DNA of 20,721 nucleotides from Thermoguttaceae bacterium (GTDB lineage: Bacteria > Planctomycetota > Planctomycetia > Pirellulales > Thermoguttaceae), in NCBI GenBank assembly GCA_017454585.1, contig JAFTCU010000023.1, positions 1 through 20,721 on the forward strand. The letters are read 5' to 3'. The notes beneath the pieces were generated by a model, which worked only from the letters and a program-made list of their open reading frames with translations, had not been told where the DNA came from and searched no databases. A program made the position numbers and the translations under genes. Positions 8,298 through 15,142 of this stretch are shown here, piece after piece; within the stretch, counting starts at the first letter, position 1, and each line of letters opens with the position of its first letter.

Positions 8298-8315
8298 TTT
8301 CACCCCAAGCAAATG

Positions 8316-8341
8316 AGGAGGACCTGGTCCTCCTTTTTTTT
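8316..8341 (+). terminator. Rho-independent terminator of the 73-aa gene
   Basis: AGGAGGACC (8316-8324) pairs with GGTCCTCCT (8326-8334) and is followed by a run of T to 8341. It begins 18 nt after the stop codon. Confidence 0.9.
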
Positions 8342-8366
8342 GTTGGTTTGGGGAGTGTGTCCCATT

Positions 8367-8399
8367 AAAAAAAAGAAGGTCTTTCGACCTTCTTTTTTT
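8367..8399. terminator. Bidirectional terminator between the 73-aa gene and csrA
   Basis: AGAAGGTC-TTTC-GACCTTCT flanked by an A run on the left (8367-8374) and a T run on the right (8393-8399), so each strand reads a hairpin followed by U residues. It lies 46 bp past the csrA stop on the minus strand and backs up the + strand terminator at 8316. Confidence 0.88.
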
Positions 8400-8445
8400 G
8401 CCGTTAACCTGTAAATCCGAGGCACGTTCGAGCAAGGGGGGTAGC

Positions 8446-8808
8446 TCAATCGCAGCGGAAGAATTTACGTTCCGGGCATCGTCTGAGTTTCGGAGTTTCC
8501 AAACCTGGCTGGTTTTCGGGTTCGTCTTCCAGTGCCACCGAATAATTCGGAGCCGGTTGACGATTCGAAAAAGCACTCATTTTTCTGGCCAAAGGAGCCG
8601 TACCAGCTGCCGCTTTCAACGCGGGTTTTTTCGGTTCAGAAATGGTGTCAGGATTACTGTCTTTTTCCAATTCGTCACGCAGAACAAGTACATCATCAGG
8701 TGCCTCAATGCCGAGACGGACGCGGTCTTTTGTCAAGCGTACAACCGTTACTACGATTGAGTCACCAACTCGAATCCGCTCACTTTCTTTGCGGGACAAA
8801 ACTAACAT
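8446..8808 (-). CDS. csrA: Carbon storage regulator CsrA with long C-terminal extension
   Basis: CsrA dimers bind GGA in RNA leaders and repress or stabilise mRNAs. Residues 1-47 are a textbook CsrA core: MLVLSRKESERIRVGDSIVV, then VRLGIEAP and VLVLRDEL. RNA-contact positions Leu4, Arg6, Val42 and Arg44 are kept. The start is the ATG with AGGGAGG 5 nt upstream; an upstream extension (10 more residues) would put nonstandard residues before the conserved N-terminal strand. Ordinary CsrA is 60-75 aa, whereas this is 120 aa. Residues about 48-120 are Pro/Glu/Lys-rich, probably disordered, and end in a basic, Cys-containing tail (RRCPERKFFRCD). The gene lies 19 bp after a small gene on the same strand and probably shares its transcript. 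No fliW or flagellar gene is visible. Confidence 0.95.
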   Translation of the reverse strand: MLVLSRKESERIRVGDSIVVTVVRLTKDRVRLGIEAPDDVLVLRDELEKDSNPDTISEPKKPALKAAAGTAPLARKMSAFSNRQPAPNYSVALEDEPENQPGLETPKLRRCPERKFFRCD

Positions 8809-8827
8809 TCTAACCTCCCTGTGGATT

Positions 8828-9025
8828 TCAGAATCCAAGACTCAAATCATCATGAATTGAATCCAAAATCTTTGTTTGTTGAACTTTTTCACCTGTTGGG
8901 CCGTAAAACAAAATCTGATTTTTCTCTGCTTCCCAAATGGCAGTCAACTTCACCATTCGCGGCCCGTGGACGCAGTAAAAAATACCGCACGGCCTTCCAC
9001 TGCGCCGAAGCAGGCGTTTCGTCAT
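8828..9025 (-). CDS. Small hypothetical protein upstream of csrA (65 aa)
   Basis: A 65-aa basic protein read as RRSGRPCGIFYCVHGPRMVKL, then TAIWEAEKNQILFYGPTGEKV; the alternating pattern suggests a small beta-sheet domain. Two Cys (13 and 18) and His20 could bind metal, but this is only a possibility. I think I have seen similar small proteins in planctomycetes, yet I know no function. The ATG at 9025 is preceded on the minus strand by AAGGA about 10 nt upstream. A longer in-frame form reaching 9127 would include a palindrome and AT-rich non-coding-like sequence, so I prefer the short form. It stops 19 bp before the csrA start, so it is probably co-transcribed and may work with CsrA. Confidence 0.65.
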   Translation of the reverse strand: MTKRLLRRSGRPCGIFYCVHGPRMVKLTAIWEAEKNQILFYGPTGEKVQQTKILDSIHDDLSLGF

Positions 9026-9049
9026 TTGAAACGAATCCTTTTTTAAATG

Positions 9050-9077
9050 ATTATGGAGACAAATTGTCTCATTTACA
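9050..9077 (-). promoter_or_regulatory. Candidate promoter and 15-bp palindromic operator of the csrA operon
   Basis: GAGACAAATTGTCTC (9056-9070) is a perfect palindrome with 7-bp arms around one central base. It directly abuts CATAAT (minus strand, 9055-9050), a plausible -10; a poor -35 TGTAAA (9077-9072) would be 16 bp away, so the palindrome fills the spacer. This is the classic place for a repressor site. It starts 31 bp upstream of the 65-aa gene. Confidence 0.35.
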
Positions 9078-9791
9078 TAGTCACATAGTTCAGAACAATT
9101 AGTAATTCTGAGCTGACAGCAGACCATTTACGATCCTCTCTTCCGTTTTAGTCTGCGGGCCAATTACGATCCCCGTTGCCGGGAATAGCTGCATGGAGAC
9201 CAAAGCCAGCGCGCTTTGGCAATGGAAAGAAAATTTTCCAGTTAGAAAGAATCTTCTGGATTTTCCCTTCCTGAGGAATTTGCTTTGAATTCCCTTTCTC
9301 CGTACTAGTTTATCGTGGAAACTTGACCCAATGTTTTGTGTTTTTTTTAATCTGACTGTTGTTTCTATTACAAAGTTTACGTAAAATAGAAAACAATTTA
9401 AGCTGGTTATTATAGGCAATATCGGAGATTTGGAGAAAAATATTTCGAGAGAGGAGATCGATTTTGGCCCTTTTTTCCTTTCTTTTTTGGAATCCGTTAG
9501 GAATGAGAGGAATGATGAGGATAAAGAGGATTTGACGATTAACAAGAAATTTAGGACTCTAAAGTCCGTGTGAGCCAGGCCTTTTTTAAAAATTTTTCCA
9601 AATTTTTCGGCTGTAGGTCCTAAGAGAGCTGTTTGTTTTCGGGAAAGAGGGAGTTCGTCACCAAATTTAAGAGAGTTGTGATTAAAATAATCCGGTTTTA
9701 TTTCATTTTGGCGTTGGAGAAAATGACAAAATCGTGTAAAGTAATACCAGATGAAACTTTTCTCCCTTTAATATATTATTCCCTGATAAAT
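9078..9791. other. AT-rich gene-poor interval between the csrA pair and the galT-like gene
   Basis: No convincing protein is encoded; the open frames here are low-complexity, lack ribosome sites and match nothing I know. Visible items: a small hairpin TCAGAA/TTCTGA (9090-9111); an imperfect 13-bp direct repeat, CCATTTACGATCC (9124-9136) and CCAATTACGATCC (9160-9172); a hairpin CCAAAGC/GCTTTGG (about 9200-9219); and possible + strand promoters TTGACC-17 bp-TTTAAT (9323-9351) and TTGGAG-17 bp-TAAAGT (9714-9742). The last one is placed to serve the galT-like gene. A structured RNA is possible, but I do not recognise one. Confidence 0.5.
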
Positions 9792-10853
9792 ATGCGTTAC
9801 TCCCCTATATACGAAACCTGGGTCGCAATCGCGGAAGGTCGGCAAGCGCGCCCTATGGATTTTGCCGGAACAAAAGAAGAAACAGCAGCGGCAAAAGCTC
9901 GTTCCAGTGTTTTATGCCCATTTTGTGAGGGACACGAGATGGAAACCCCTGCCGAGGTGGATGTTGTTTCGCGTCTCTCGAAGTCAGAACGAACTCTCGA
10001 TAACTATCGCCGTCCTAACGCGCCTGGGTGGCTGGTTCGTGCCGTTCCGAATCGTTACCCCTTTTTGGAGGCGGATGGCGAAATGACCGTGCAGAAGTTC
10101 GGGCCGTTTGTGGGCGCACCCAATGTAGGTCTTCAGGAAGTGCTGGTTGAAGTGCCTTTTCACGGGGCGTCGTTAGAGGATTTGTCACCGGAAGAATTTC
10201 AATATTTTATCCATTTTTATCATCGGCGGCTTCATCAACTGCGTAAAACACATCGGTGGAAATACGTGCAGATCTTCAAAAATCTCGGCCCCAAAGCGGG
10301 TGCATCGCTAAAGCATTTACATTCCCAGATCGCGGCCCTGCCATTTATTCCACCGTCGATTGCTCGTGAACAGGACTTTTTGGCGGATTATCGGGCTAAA
10401 AATCACCGCTGCTGGCACTGTGAGGCCCTAAAATACGAGCTTGCGGAAAAGTGGCGGGCGGTAGAGGAAACACAGTATTTTGGCGTATTTTGCCCGTTTG
10501 CATCGCGGTATCCGGGGGAGGTCTGGCTTTTGCCGAAACGGCACGTGCCGTGCTTTGTGCAGTCAGAGCGTGAGGAACTGGACGATTTGGCTGAAGTGCT
10601 TCGTCGGACAGTTCAAAACCTTACGGGGAAATTGGGTGTCCACGATTTCAATCTGGTATTTCGTACATCACCGTGGAACTATACCGCAGACGGAGCGATT
10701 GCGGATGAGAATTTTCACTGGCGGTTGGAGATTTGCCCCAGGACGGTGATCCAGGCAGGGTTCGAACTGGGAACAGGGTGTTTCGTGAATCCGCTTGCGC
10801 CGGAAAGCGCGGCCGCGGCGTTAAAGTCACAAGGCGAGCGGGGTCAGTTATGA
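9792..10853 (+). CDS. GalT-like nucleotidylyltransferase (HIT superfamily)
   Basis: A 353-aa cytosolic enzyme of the galactose-1-phosphate uridylyltransferase family, which transfers UMP between UDP-glucose and galactose-1-phosphate through a uridylyl-histidine. The start RYSPIYETWVAIAEGRQARP is typical. Zinc-site cysteines are CPFC (42-45), and a second group is H205-x-C207-x2-C210. The active-site motif is NLGPKAGASLKHLHSQ with H175-L-H177-S-Q179, His177 being the expected nucleophile. Classical GalT has HPHGQ; the HLHSQ form also occurs in ADP-glucose phosphorylase-type relatives, so the nucleotide or sugar could differ. An in-frame extension back to 9633 is non-coding-like; I start at ATG 9792, although no Shine-Dalgarno sequence precedes it. 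A galactosidase-like gene lies nearby on the other strand, which supports a sugar role. Confidence 0.85.
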   Translation: MRYSPIYETWVAIAEGRQARPMDFAGTKEETAAAKARSSVLCPFCEGHEMETPAEVDVVSRLSKSERTLDNYRRPNAPGWLVRAVPNRYPFLEADGEMTVQKFGPFVGAPNVGLQEVLVEVPFHGASLEDLSPEEFQYFIHFYHRRLHQLRKTHRWKYVQIFKNLGPKAGASLKHLHSQIAALPFIPPSIAREQDFLADYRAKNHRCWHCEALKYELAEKWRAVEETQYFGVFCPFASRYPGEVWLLPKRHVPCFVQSEREELDDLAEVLRRTVQNLTGKLGVHDFNLVFRTSPWNYTADGAIADENFHWRLEICPRTVIQAGFELGTGCFVNPLAPESAAAALKSQGERGQL

Positions 10854-10924
10854 CCCCGAAAAATAGAGTTGGGCAAAAGGTCCATCTTTTGTTTTTTACG
10901 TTGGCATAACTGCCACCGCTCGCC
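10833..10924. repeat. Long imperfect inverted repeat between convergent genes, with a nested hairpin
   Basis: The 20-nt arms at 10833-10852 and 10905-10924 are reverse complements at 18 of 20 positions and enclose 52 bp. The left arm also forms a local hairpin CGGGGTCA-GTTA-TGACCCCG (10839-10858), so two folds compete. The galT-like TGA stop (10851-10853) lies inside it. A T-rich stretch (10885-10897) sits in the loop. It probably ends transcription from both converging genes. Confidence 0.7.
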
Positions 10925-10932
10925 ATAAAAGT

Positions 10933-11322
10933 TTATTTCTTCCAAAGTCCGTGGAGGTTGCAGTAGGCACGGACGGTCGGCTGGACGTTCACCTGGCAGC
11001 CACTCGGCGGGCAGCTGAATTCCGCTTCCGGGACGTCGCCGGCTTTGAGGAACTTGCGCTGGAGGCGGTCTTCGGAGTGGATCTCGACGAAACCGATGAA
11101 GTGTTCGTCGGTCATCGGGTGAGCGGCGGAGCCAACGGAAACTTTCACGCCGTACTCGCCACGGGTCAGAACCGGCACGTGTTTTTCGGCGGAGGCATCC
11201 ACCGTGTTTTCTTCGAGTTTTTCCATCGGTTTCCCGCAGCACACGAGTTTTCCGGCGCCGTTATTCAGGGCTTCTACCATATTCCCGCAAATCGGGCAGC
11301 GGTAAATTTCGAACTGTTTCAT
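10933..11322 (-). CDS. dfx: Desulfoferrodoxin (two-iron superoxide reductase)
   Basis: It reduces superoxide to hydrogen peroxide without making oxygen, a cytosolic defence typical of anaerobes. The 129-aa protein has both domains of the 2Fe class. The N-terminal desulforedoxin Fe(Cys)4 centre is C9, C12, C28, C29 (CPICG and VCCGKP). The C-terminal neelaredoxin centre has the ligands H48, H68, H74, C121 and H124 (EKHVPV, HPMTDEHF, YCNLHGLW); Lys47 next to Glu46 is the substrate-guiding lysine. All expected ligands are present. The ATG has AAGGAG 8 nt upstream. It lies 83 bp after the glycosidase gene on the same strand, with a 9-bp inverted repeat between. No rubredoxin or rubrerythrin is in the window; the electron donor must be elsewhere. 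Confidence 0.96.
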   Translation of the reverse strand: MKQFEIYRCPICGNMVEALNNGAGKLVCCGKPMEKLEENTVDASAEKHVPVLTRGEYGVKVSVGSAAHPMTDEHFIGFVEIHSEDRLQRKFLKAGDVPEAEFSCPPSGCQVNVQPTVRAYCNLHGLWKK

Positions 11323-11351
11323 TTGTGTCTCTCCTTTAGGTTAGAGGATTT

Positions 11352-11392
11352 GGGAAACGCAAAATTAAAGCAGAATTAAAAAAGCGTTTCCC
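11352..11392. repeat. Inverted repeat between the glycosidase and desulfoferrodoxin genes
   Basis: GGGAAACGC (11352-11360) and GCGTTTCCC (11384-11392) form a perfect 9-bp stem around a 23-nt A/T-rich loop. On the minus strand it follows the glycosidase stop (11406) and precedes the desulfoferrodoxin ribosome site (11331-11336). There is no T tail after the stem, so it may be an mRNA stabiliser, a weak terminator or an operator. Confidence 0.55.
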
Positions 11393-11405
11393 GAAAAATA
11401 TATTT

Positions 11406-14400
11406 CTATTTTATGAATCCAACGTCCACCCAATCGACGTGGTCGCAGGCGATTCCATCCTCGGCATCCGTTACTTCGAGCCGAATCTGTTTTACCCGCG
11501 CATCAAGCGGAACGTCAAAATGCCAGTGATTTACGGTTTCGTTGCTCAGCAGCGGTGACTCGGCGGCCAAAACCTGCGGCTCGCCCATTTCGCAGACATC
11601 GGTCCAAACCTTCACGATTACCGACCGCCGTGGATCTTTTACGTGAAAATCGTCCAGCCCCGCCACGGCTACGAAACGTTTCGACCCGACCGGAACGTCA
11701 AACGTCAGGCTGGAATACGCGTGTACTCCTAAACCTTTTTCGTATGTTTTTCCGTTGAGCTTGAGCGGATTCCCTGCCACGGACAGATTTTTCTTCGGGC
11801 TTCCCCAGCCGCTCTTGACCTTCTGCGGGTTTTGTTCTGTCAGGTCCACATCAGGCATCGGCGGGAGCGGCGGCATAATGATCGCGTCCGGCATTTTGAC
11901 GTTGACTGTTACTTCGGGAGAAAGTTCCCCACCCCAGCCAACGGATTGAAGCTGGTATGTCCACGTTTCGCCGGTTTTTACCTCATAATCGGTAAATTGA
12001 GTCCCGTTGAGCGAAAAGACTTTCCGAACGGTTCCATCGGACGCTTTTTTCGTCAGGACGAAGCCATAGTTTGGGGTTTCGTCCCAGTGAAGCGTCAGTT
12101 TGCTGTAGTCCGCTTTTCCGGCCAGATTTTGCACTTTTACCGGAGCCGGGATGGGACTGGCGCCTTTTTCAAAACGGATCTCCCAGTTGGCCTCGCCTGA
12201 TTTTTTGGGGGTGAAGGACACGCGTAGGGTGCGGCCTTCTGCCGTGATCTTGAGGTTTTTCGTCTGATTTTCGGAAACTTTTAACCCTTCCGGAAGTACC
12301 AGCCGCAGTTCGTACGGGTCGTTTGCCACGACATCGGACGTTCCGGAAAGCGTCAGGGTTTCGGCATTCCAGTTCACGTTTTTCACCTCGAAAAGCGGGC
12401 TTGCCACGTGTCGGCTGGTTCCGGCGAGCGTCGGTCGGTCTGCCGCCATTCGGGTCAAGGCTAAAACACGGCACGACCCACCGGGAAGCTCACAATCAAG
12501 CTCGTGCCGGAACGGAGGAACAAAAGCGTTTGCCCAGAAATCAAAACCGACGTATGTTACGTTTTCATCGAGGCCCAGCTCTTTCAGGCTCTTTTGGATT
12601 TTTAGCGGCTCATTTTCCGACCAGTTGAAAAGCCCGAAAATCACCGTTTCGTTTCCCGGTTTAGTCAGCCGCCAGAGGTTGGCCAGTTTCGATTCAAACA
12701 CGTCCAACGGGCGGGCTGTATAGAGACGAACCGGCGCAATCGTGCGCTGGAGGACGTTGACACGTTCGTCGGAAAGTTCAGGAAGCCAGTCGCTGAAAGC
12801 GAAAAGCTGTCCGGTGATCGCTGCCCACGAAGTGATGAGCTGCGCGTGTGCAAGCGGGATCGAGTCGCGGACGTACACCGGGTCCGGGTCATTGTACCAC
12901 ACGCGGCCGTTGAAGAACCACCGGGCAGTTCCACGAACCGGTCCGGCGCAAATTCCTCCCCAGCTCGACCCATTATCGGGGCCGATGCGCATCGCGTCCA
13001 CCAGACCGTAGGAAGCGCCCATCGTCCGCATATTCTGCGAGACGTTGCAGCCCAGAATGAAAACGTCGTCACCTGCTGCGGCACGGACCATTTTCAGGCC
13101 CTTTCGGTAAATTTCCACGTTGGTTTTCGTCATATCGTCAAAAATCTGAAGGCCCAGATCGTCCGGGAGGTACTCGTCATTCACGTAAAGCTGTTCGCAG
13201 GCCATGGCGGTCCACATTCCGTCGTACTTGAAGTACTTGTAACCCCATTGATTCGCGATCTGATCGACTTCCTCGTGAACGTACTTTTCCACGTTCGGGT
13301 CGGTCATATCGAGCGACGTTCCGCCCCAGAAAGTTTCGTAGGGCGCGCCTTTTTTCTGATTAATGCCAGAAAACCGCCGCGTATTTTTTTCTCCCGGCGC
13401 AGGATAATCAATGGCCGATTTTACAAACCACTCCTGCTTGTCGGCATACCACGGGTCGTTCCAGTTCCCGGAATAGGGCATGAACCATATTCCCGCAATC
13501 AAACCTTTCGCATTCAGGTACTCGGCAGTCGGCTTCATCCCCGATGGGTAAGGCCCGGAGGGATTATGCCCGGTAAAGTTTTTGGCCGGGCCGTTGAGAC
13601 CGCCTTTGCCGAGCTGCCAGTGATCGTCGATCTGGAAGTAACGCATCCCGAACGGAACGAGTTTTTCTAATGCGGCATCTGCGAATTCCCGGGTCGAAGC
13701 CTCTGTTCCGGCGCCGCCGAATTTATTTGAGTACCACGTACAGTAACCTGAAATTTGCGGCTTCATCTGAATTTTGTGGACTTTTGCGATCGCATCGGCG
13801 TAACGTTCCAGCCCATCGAGGCAGTCGTCGAACGCACCGAGGACGAAAACTTCCGGCTCCGGCACGGTTGAGGAATCGATTTCGTACCGGCCGTACTGTA
13901 GTTCTGGCTGGATAGTGACGTTCTTCCCGTCGTCGGTTTTGCCTGAAAATACGATTCCGGAACCTTTATGGGATGTGACCCACGCCGCTACGATCCCCTG
14001 GCGAGACACTGGTTCGGCCACGGCCAGAAACATATAAGACCCTTTGTGCCCGTCCACGTCCGTAAGCCCGGCAGTCCCCAGAGCCTTGCACCCGTCAGGC
14101 GCATAGGCTTCGGAAAGCGTGATTTCCGGCAGTAAAACTGATTTGACGATTCGTTTTTCGGCCGTGACTTTTGGTGAGACCGTCACGATGAGGAAGGGCT
14201 GATCGTCTGGAGCGCTCAGGGTGAAAAAAGTGGTTTCGTCGTTGGGAAGCTGGAACCCGGCAAAGGGACCGCCCTTTTTCTGGCCGTTTTCCAACTGCCA
14301 GACGGAGACTTTTCCATTGACAGACTCCGCAGCAAGAAAGGCGTTGGATACCGAAACGTCACCCGCAAAGACTTGACTGAAAAAGGAGCACGCTAAAAAA

Positions 14401-14426
14401 ACGAGAAACAGGATTTTTCTTGGCAT
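11406..14426 (-). CDS. Secreted alpha-galactosidase-like glycosidase (clan GH-D) with C-terminal NPCBM domain
   Basis: This 1006-aa exported enzyme probably releases alpha-galactosyl groups from plant or host glycans. A signal peptide MPRKILFLVFLACSFFSQVFA opens it. An N-terminal beta domain (about 25-220) precedes a GH27/GH36-type barrel (about 222-560) with GYCTWYSNKFGG, YFQIDDHWQ, the nucleophile segment KYFKYDGMW (Asp402) and the acid/base segment MRIGPDNG (Asp484). Beta domains of Ig-like and fibronectin-III-like character follow (about 660-845), then an NPCBM carbohydrate-binding module (about 877-1006; GLGVHAYSSLTFDVP, VAGLDD). The annotation choice between GH27 and GH36 and the exact substrate remain open. 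I chose the ATG at 14426 because of the signal peptide and because a promoter lies just upstream; longer frames to 14555 would start before that promoter. It runs divergently from the 99-aa gene. Confidence 0.85.
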   Translation of the reverse strand: MPRKILFLVFLACSFFSQVFAGDVSVSNAFLAAESVNGKVSVWQLENGQKKGGPFAGFQLPNDETTFFTLSAPDDQPFLIVTVSPKVTAEKRIVKSVLLPEITLSEAYAPDGCKALGTAGLTDVDGHKGSYMFLAVAEPVSRQGIVAAWVTSHKGSGIVFSGKTDDGKNVTIQPELQYGRYEIDSSTVPEPEVFVLGAFDDCLDGLERYADAIAKVHKIQMKPQISGYCTWYSNKFGGAGTEASTREFADAALEKLVPFGMRYFQIDDHWQLGKGGLNGPAKNFTGHNPSGPYPSGMKPTAEYLNAKGLIAGIWFMPYSGNWNDPWYADKQEWFVKSAIDYPAPGEKNTRRFSGINQKKGAPYETFWGGTSLDMTDPNVEKYVHEEVDQIANQWGYKYFKYDGMWTAMACEQLYVNDEYLPDDLGLQIFDDMTKTNVEIYRKGLKMVRAAAGDDVFILGCNVSQNMRTMGASYGLVDAMRIGPDNGSSWGGICAGPVRGTARWFFNGRVWYNDPDPVYVRDSIPLAHAQLITSWAAITGQLFAFSDWLPELSDERVNVLQRTIAPVRLYTARPLDVFESKLANLWRLTKPGNETVIFGLFNWSENEPLKIQKSLKELGLDENVTYVGFDFWANAFVPPFRHELDCELPGGSCRVLALTRMAADRPTLAGTSRHVASPLFEVKNVNWNAETLTLSGTSDVVANDPYELRLVLPEGLKVSENQTKNLKITAEGRTLRVSFTPKKSGEANWEIRFEKGASPIPAPVKVQNLAGKADYSKLTLHWDETPNYGFVLTKKASDGTVRKVFSLNGTQFTDYEVKTGETWTYQLQSVGWGGELSPEVTVNVKMPDAIIMPPLPPMPDVDLTEQNPQKVKSGWGSPKKNLSVAGNPLKLNGKTYEKGLGVHAYSSLTFDVPVGSKRFVAVAGLDDFHVKDPRRSVIVKVWTDVCEMGEPQVLAAESPLLSNETVNHWHFDVPLDARVKQIRLEVTDAEDGIACDHVDWVDVGFIK

Positions 14427-14472
14427 GATCAGGAATTCGTAAAATTTCAAGGGGAAAAAACTCATTTTTAAA

Positions 14473-14500
14473 ATTATATCAGGTCGGAAAGGAAATTCAA
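14473..14500 (-). promoter_or_regulatory. Candidate sigma-70 promoter of the glycosidase gene
   Basis: On the minus strand TTGAAT (14500-14495), 16 bp, and TATAAT (14478-14473), a perfect -10. The start would be near 14466, giving a 40-nt leader to the ATG at 14426. An imperfect inverted repeat (GGTG...CACC, 14505-14525) lies just upstream of the -35 and could be a regulator site. Confidence 0.6.
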
Positions 14501-14603
14501 GGGAGGTGGGAAAAATTTCCTCACCGGCACGTTCGGAATTTTGACTGAAAATCAAACTTTCAGGCCGATCAGGACGAAAAAACAGAAGAAAGGAGATTTT
14601 CTC

Positions 14604-14903
14604 ATGGTACGCAAGATATGGTTTTTTTTCGCCGTTTTAACCCTTTTATTGGGGCTTGAGGTTCTTGGGACCCGGTCGATTGTTTTGACTTCCGAAGCGA
14701 CGAAAGCCCTGGCGCAGCAGAGCGAGCAACTCGAAAAGCGGCGTAAATTCTTCGAGGCGATCATGGGAAACCAATACCAGTATCCCGAAAAGGAAGTGCC
14801 GATCAATCACGCGATCGGCTACGGCTTTCTTGTTATTTCTGGAATCGGAATGATGCACGTGGTTCTTCTTCCTTCCCGTCCTCGCGACAGAAGAGGAAAG
14901 TGA
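14604..14903 (+). CDS. Small membrane protein of unknown function (99 aa)
   Basis: I do not recognise a family. An N-terminal hydrophobic segment (about 5-20, KIWFFFAVLTLLLGLEVLG) is followed by a charged helical region (about 30-50, LAQQSEQLEKRRKFFEAIMG, coiled-coil-like), a Tyr/Gln patch, and a second hydrophobic segment (about 68-88, AIGYGFLVISGIGMMHVVLL) with a short basic tail. This suggests an inner-membrane hairpin with a small extracytoplasmic or cytoplasmic loop. The ATG has AAAGGAG 8 nt upstream, which supports a real gene; an upstream in-frame start at 14541 has no such site. It is divergent from the glycosidase and separated from the next gene by 239 bp with its own promoter. Confidence 0.65.
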   Translation: MVRKIWFFFAVLTLLLGLEVLGTRSIVLTSEATKALAQQSEQLEKRRKFFEAIMGNQYQYPEKEVPINHAIGYGFLVISGIGMMHVVLLPSRPRDRRGK

Positions 14904-15073
14904 TCCCCCGGCGGTTTGGGTATGCGTGTCATTTATGGGGACGATGCTTCCAGCGTTGTCAGGGCCATTCACAGGTTTTAATTTCTACCAATTTTCTAGG
15001 TTTTTTCGGCCCTCGAAAACTTCAAAAAAAGAGAAAAAAAGGGGAAATTTTCTCAAAAAACTCTTGCAGGCCC

Positions 15074-15102
15074 TTGAAATATTTCTCATTTCCGGTTACA
15101 CT
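15074..15102 (+). promoter_or_regulatory. Candidate sigma-70 promoter of the propeller/dihaem gene
   Basis: TTGAAA (15074-15079), 17 bp, TACACT (15097-15102). The predicted start near 15109 leaves a 34-nt leader that includes AAAGGA (15128-15133), 9 nt before the ATG. The rest of the gap 14904-15073 is A-rich with short hairpins and no gene. Confidence 0.65.
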
Positions 15103-15142
15103 GAATAGCAGTCAATATTAATTTTAGAAAGGAACCCACTCC

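Noticed and set aside
8398..8860. Several + strand open frames opposite csrA
   Set aside because: The minus strand holds a clear CsrA core with ribosome site; the + frames have no motif or start signal.
9099..9545. 148-aa minus-strand open frame in the gene-poor interval
   Set aside because: Low-complexity Ser/Lys/Phe composition from AT-rich DNA, no ribosome site and no recognisable motif.
14541..14569. TTGACT as a -35 box for the 99-aa membrane protein
   Set aside because: No acceptable -10 lies 16-18 bp downstream (the sequence there is GCCGAT).
15031..15054. Hairpin GAGAAAA/TTTTCTC that reads as a T-tailed terminator on the minus strand
   Set aside because: No minus-strand gene ends here; it probably arises from A- and T-rich runs upstream of the 15143 promoter.
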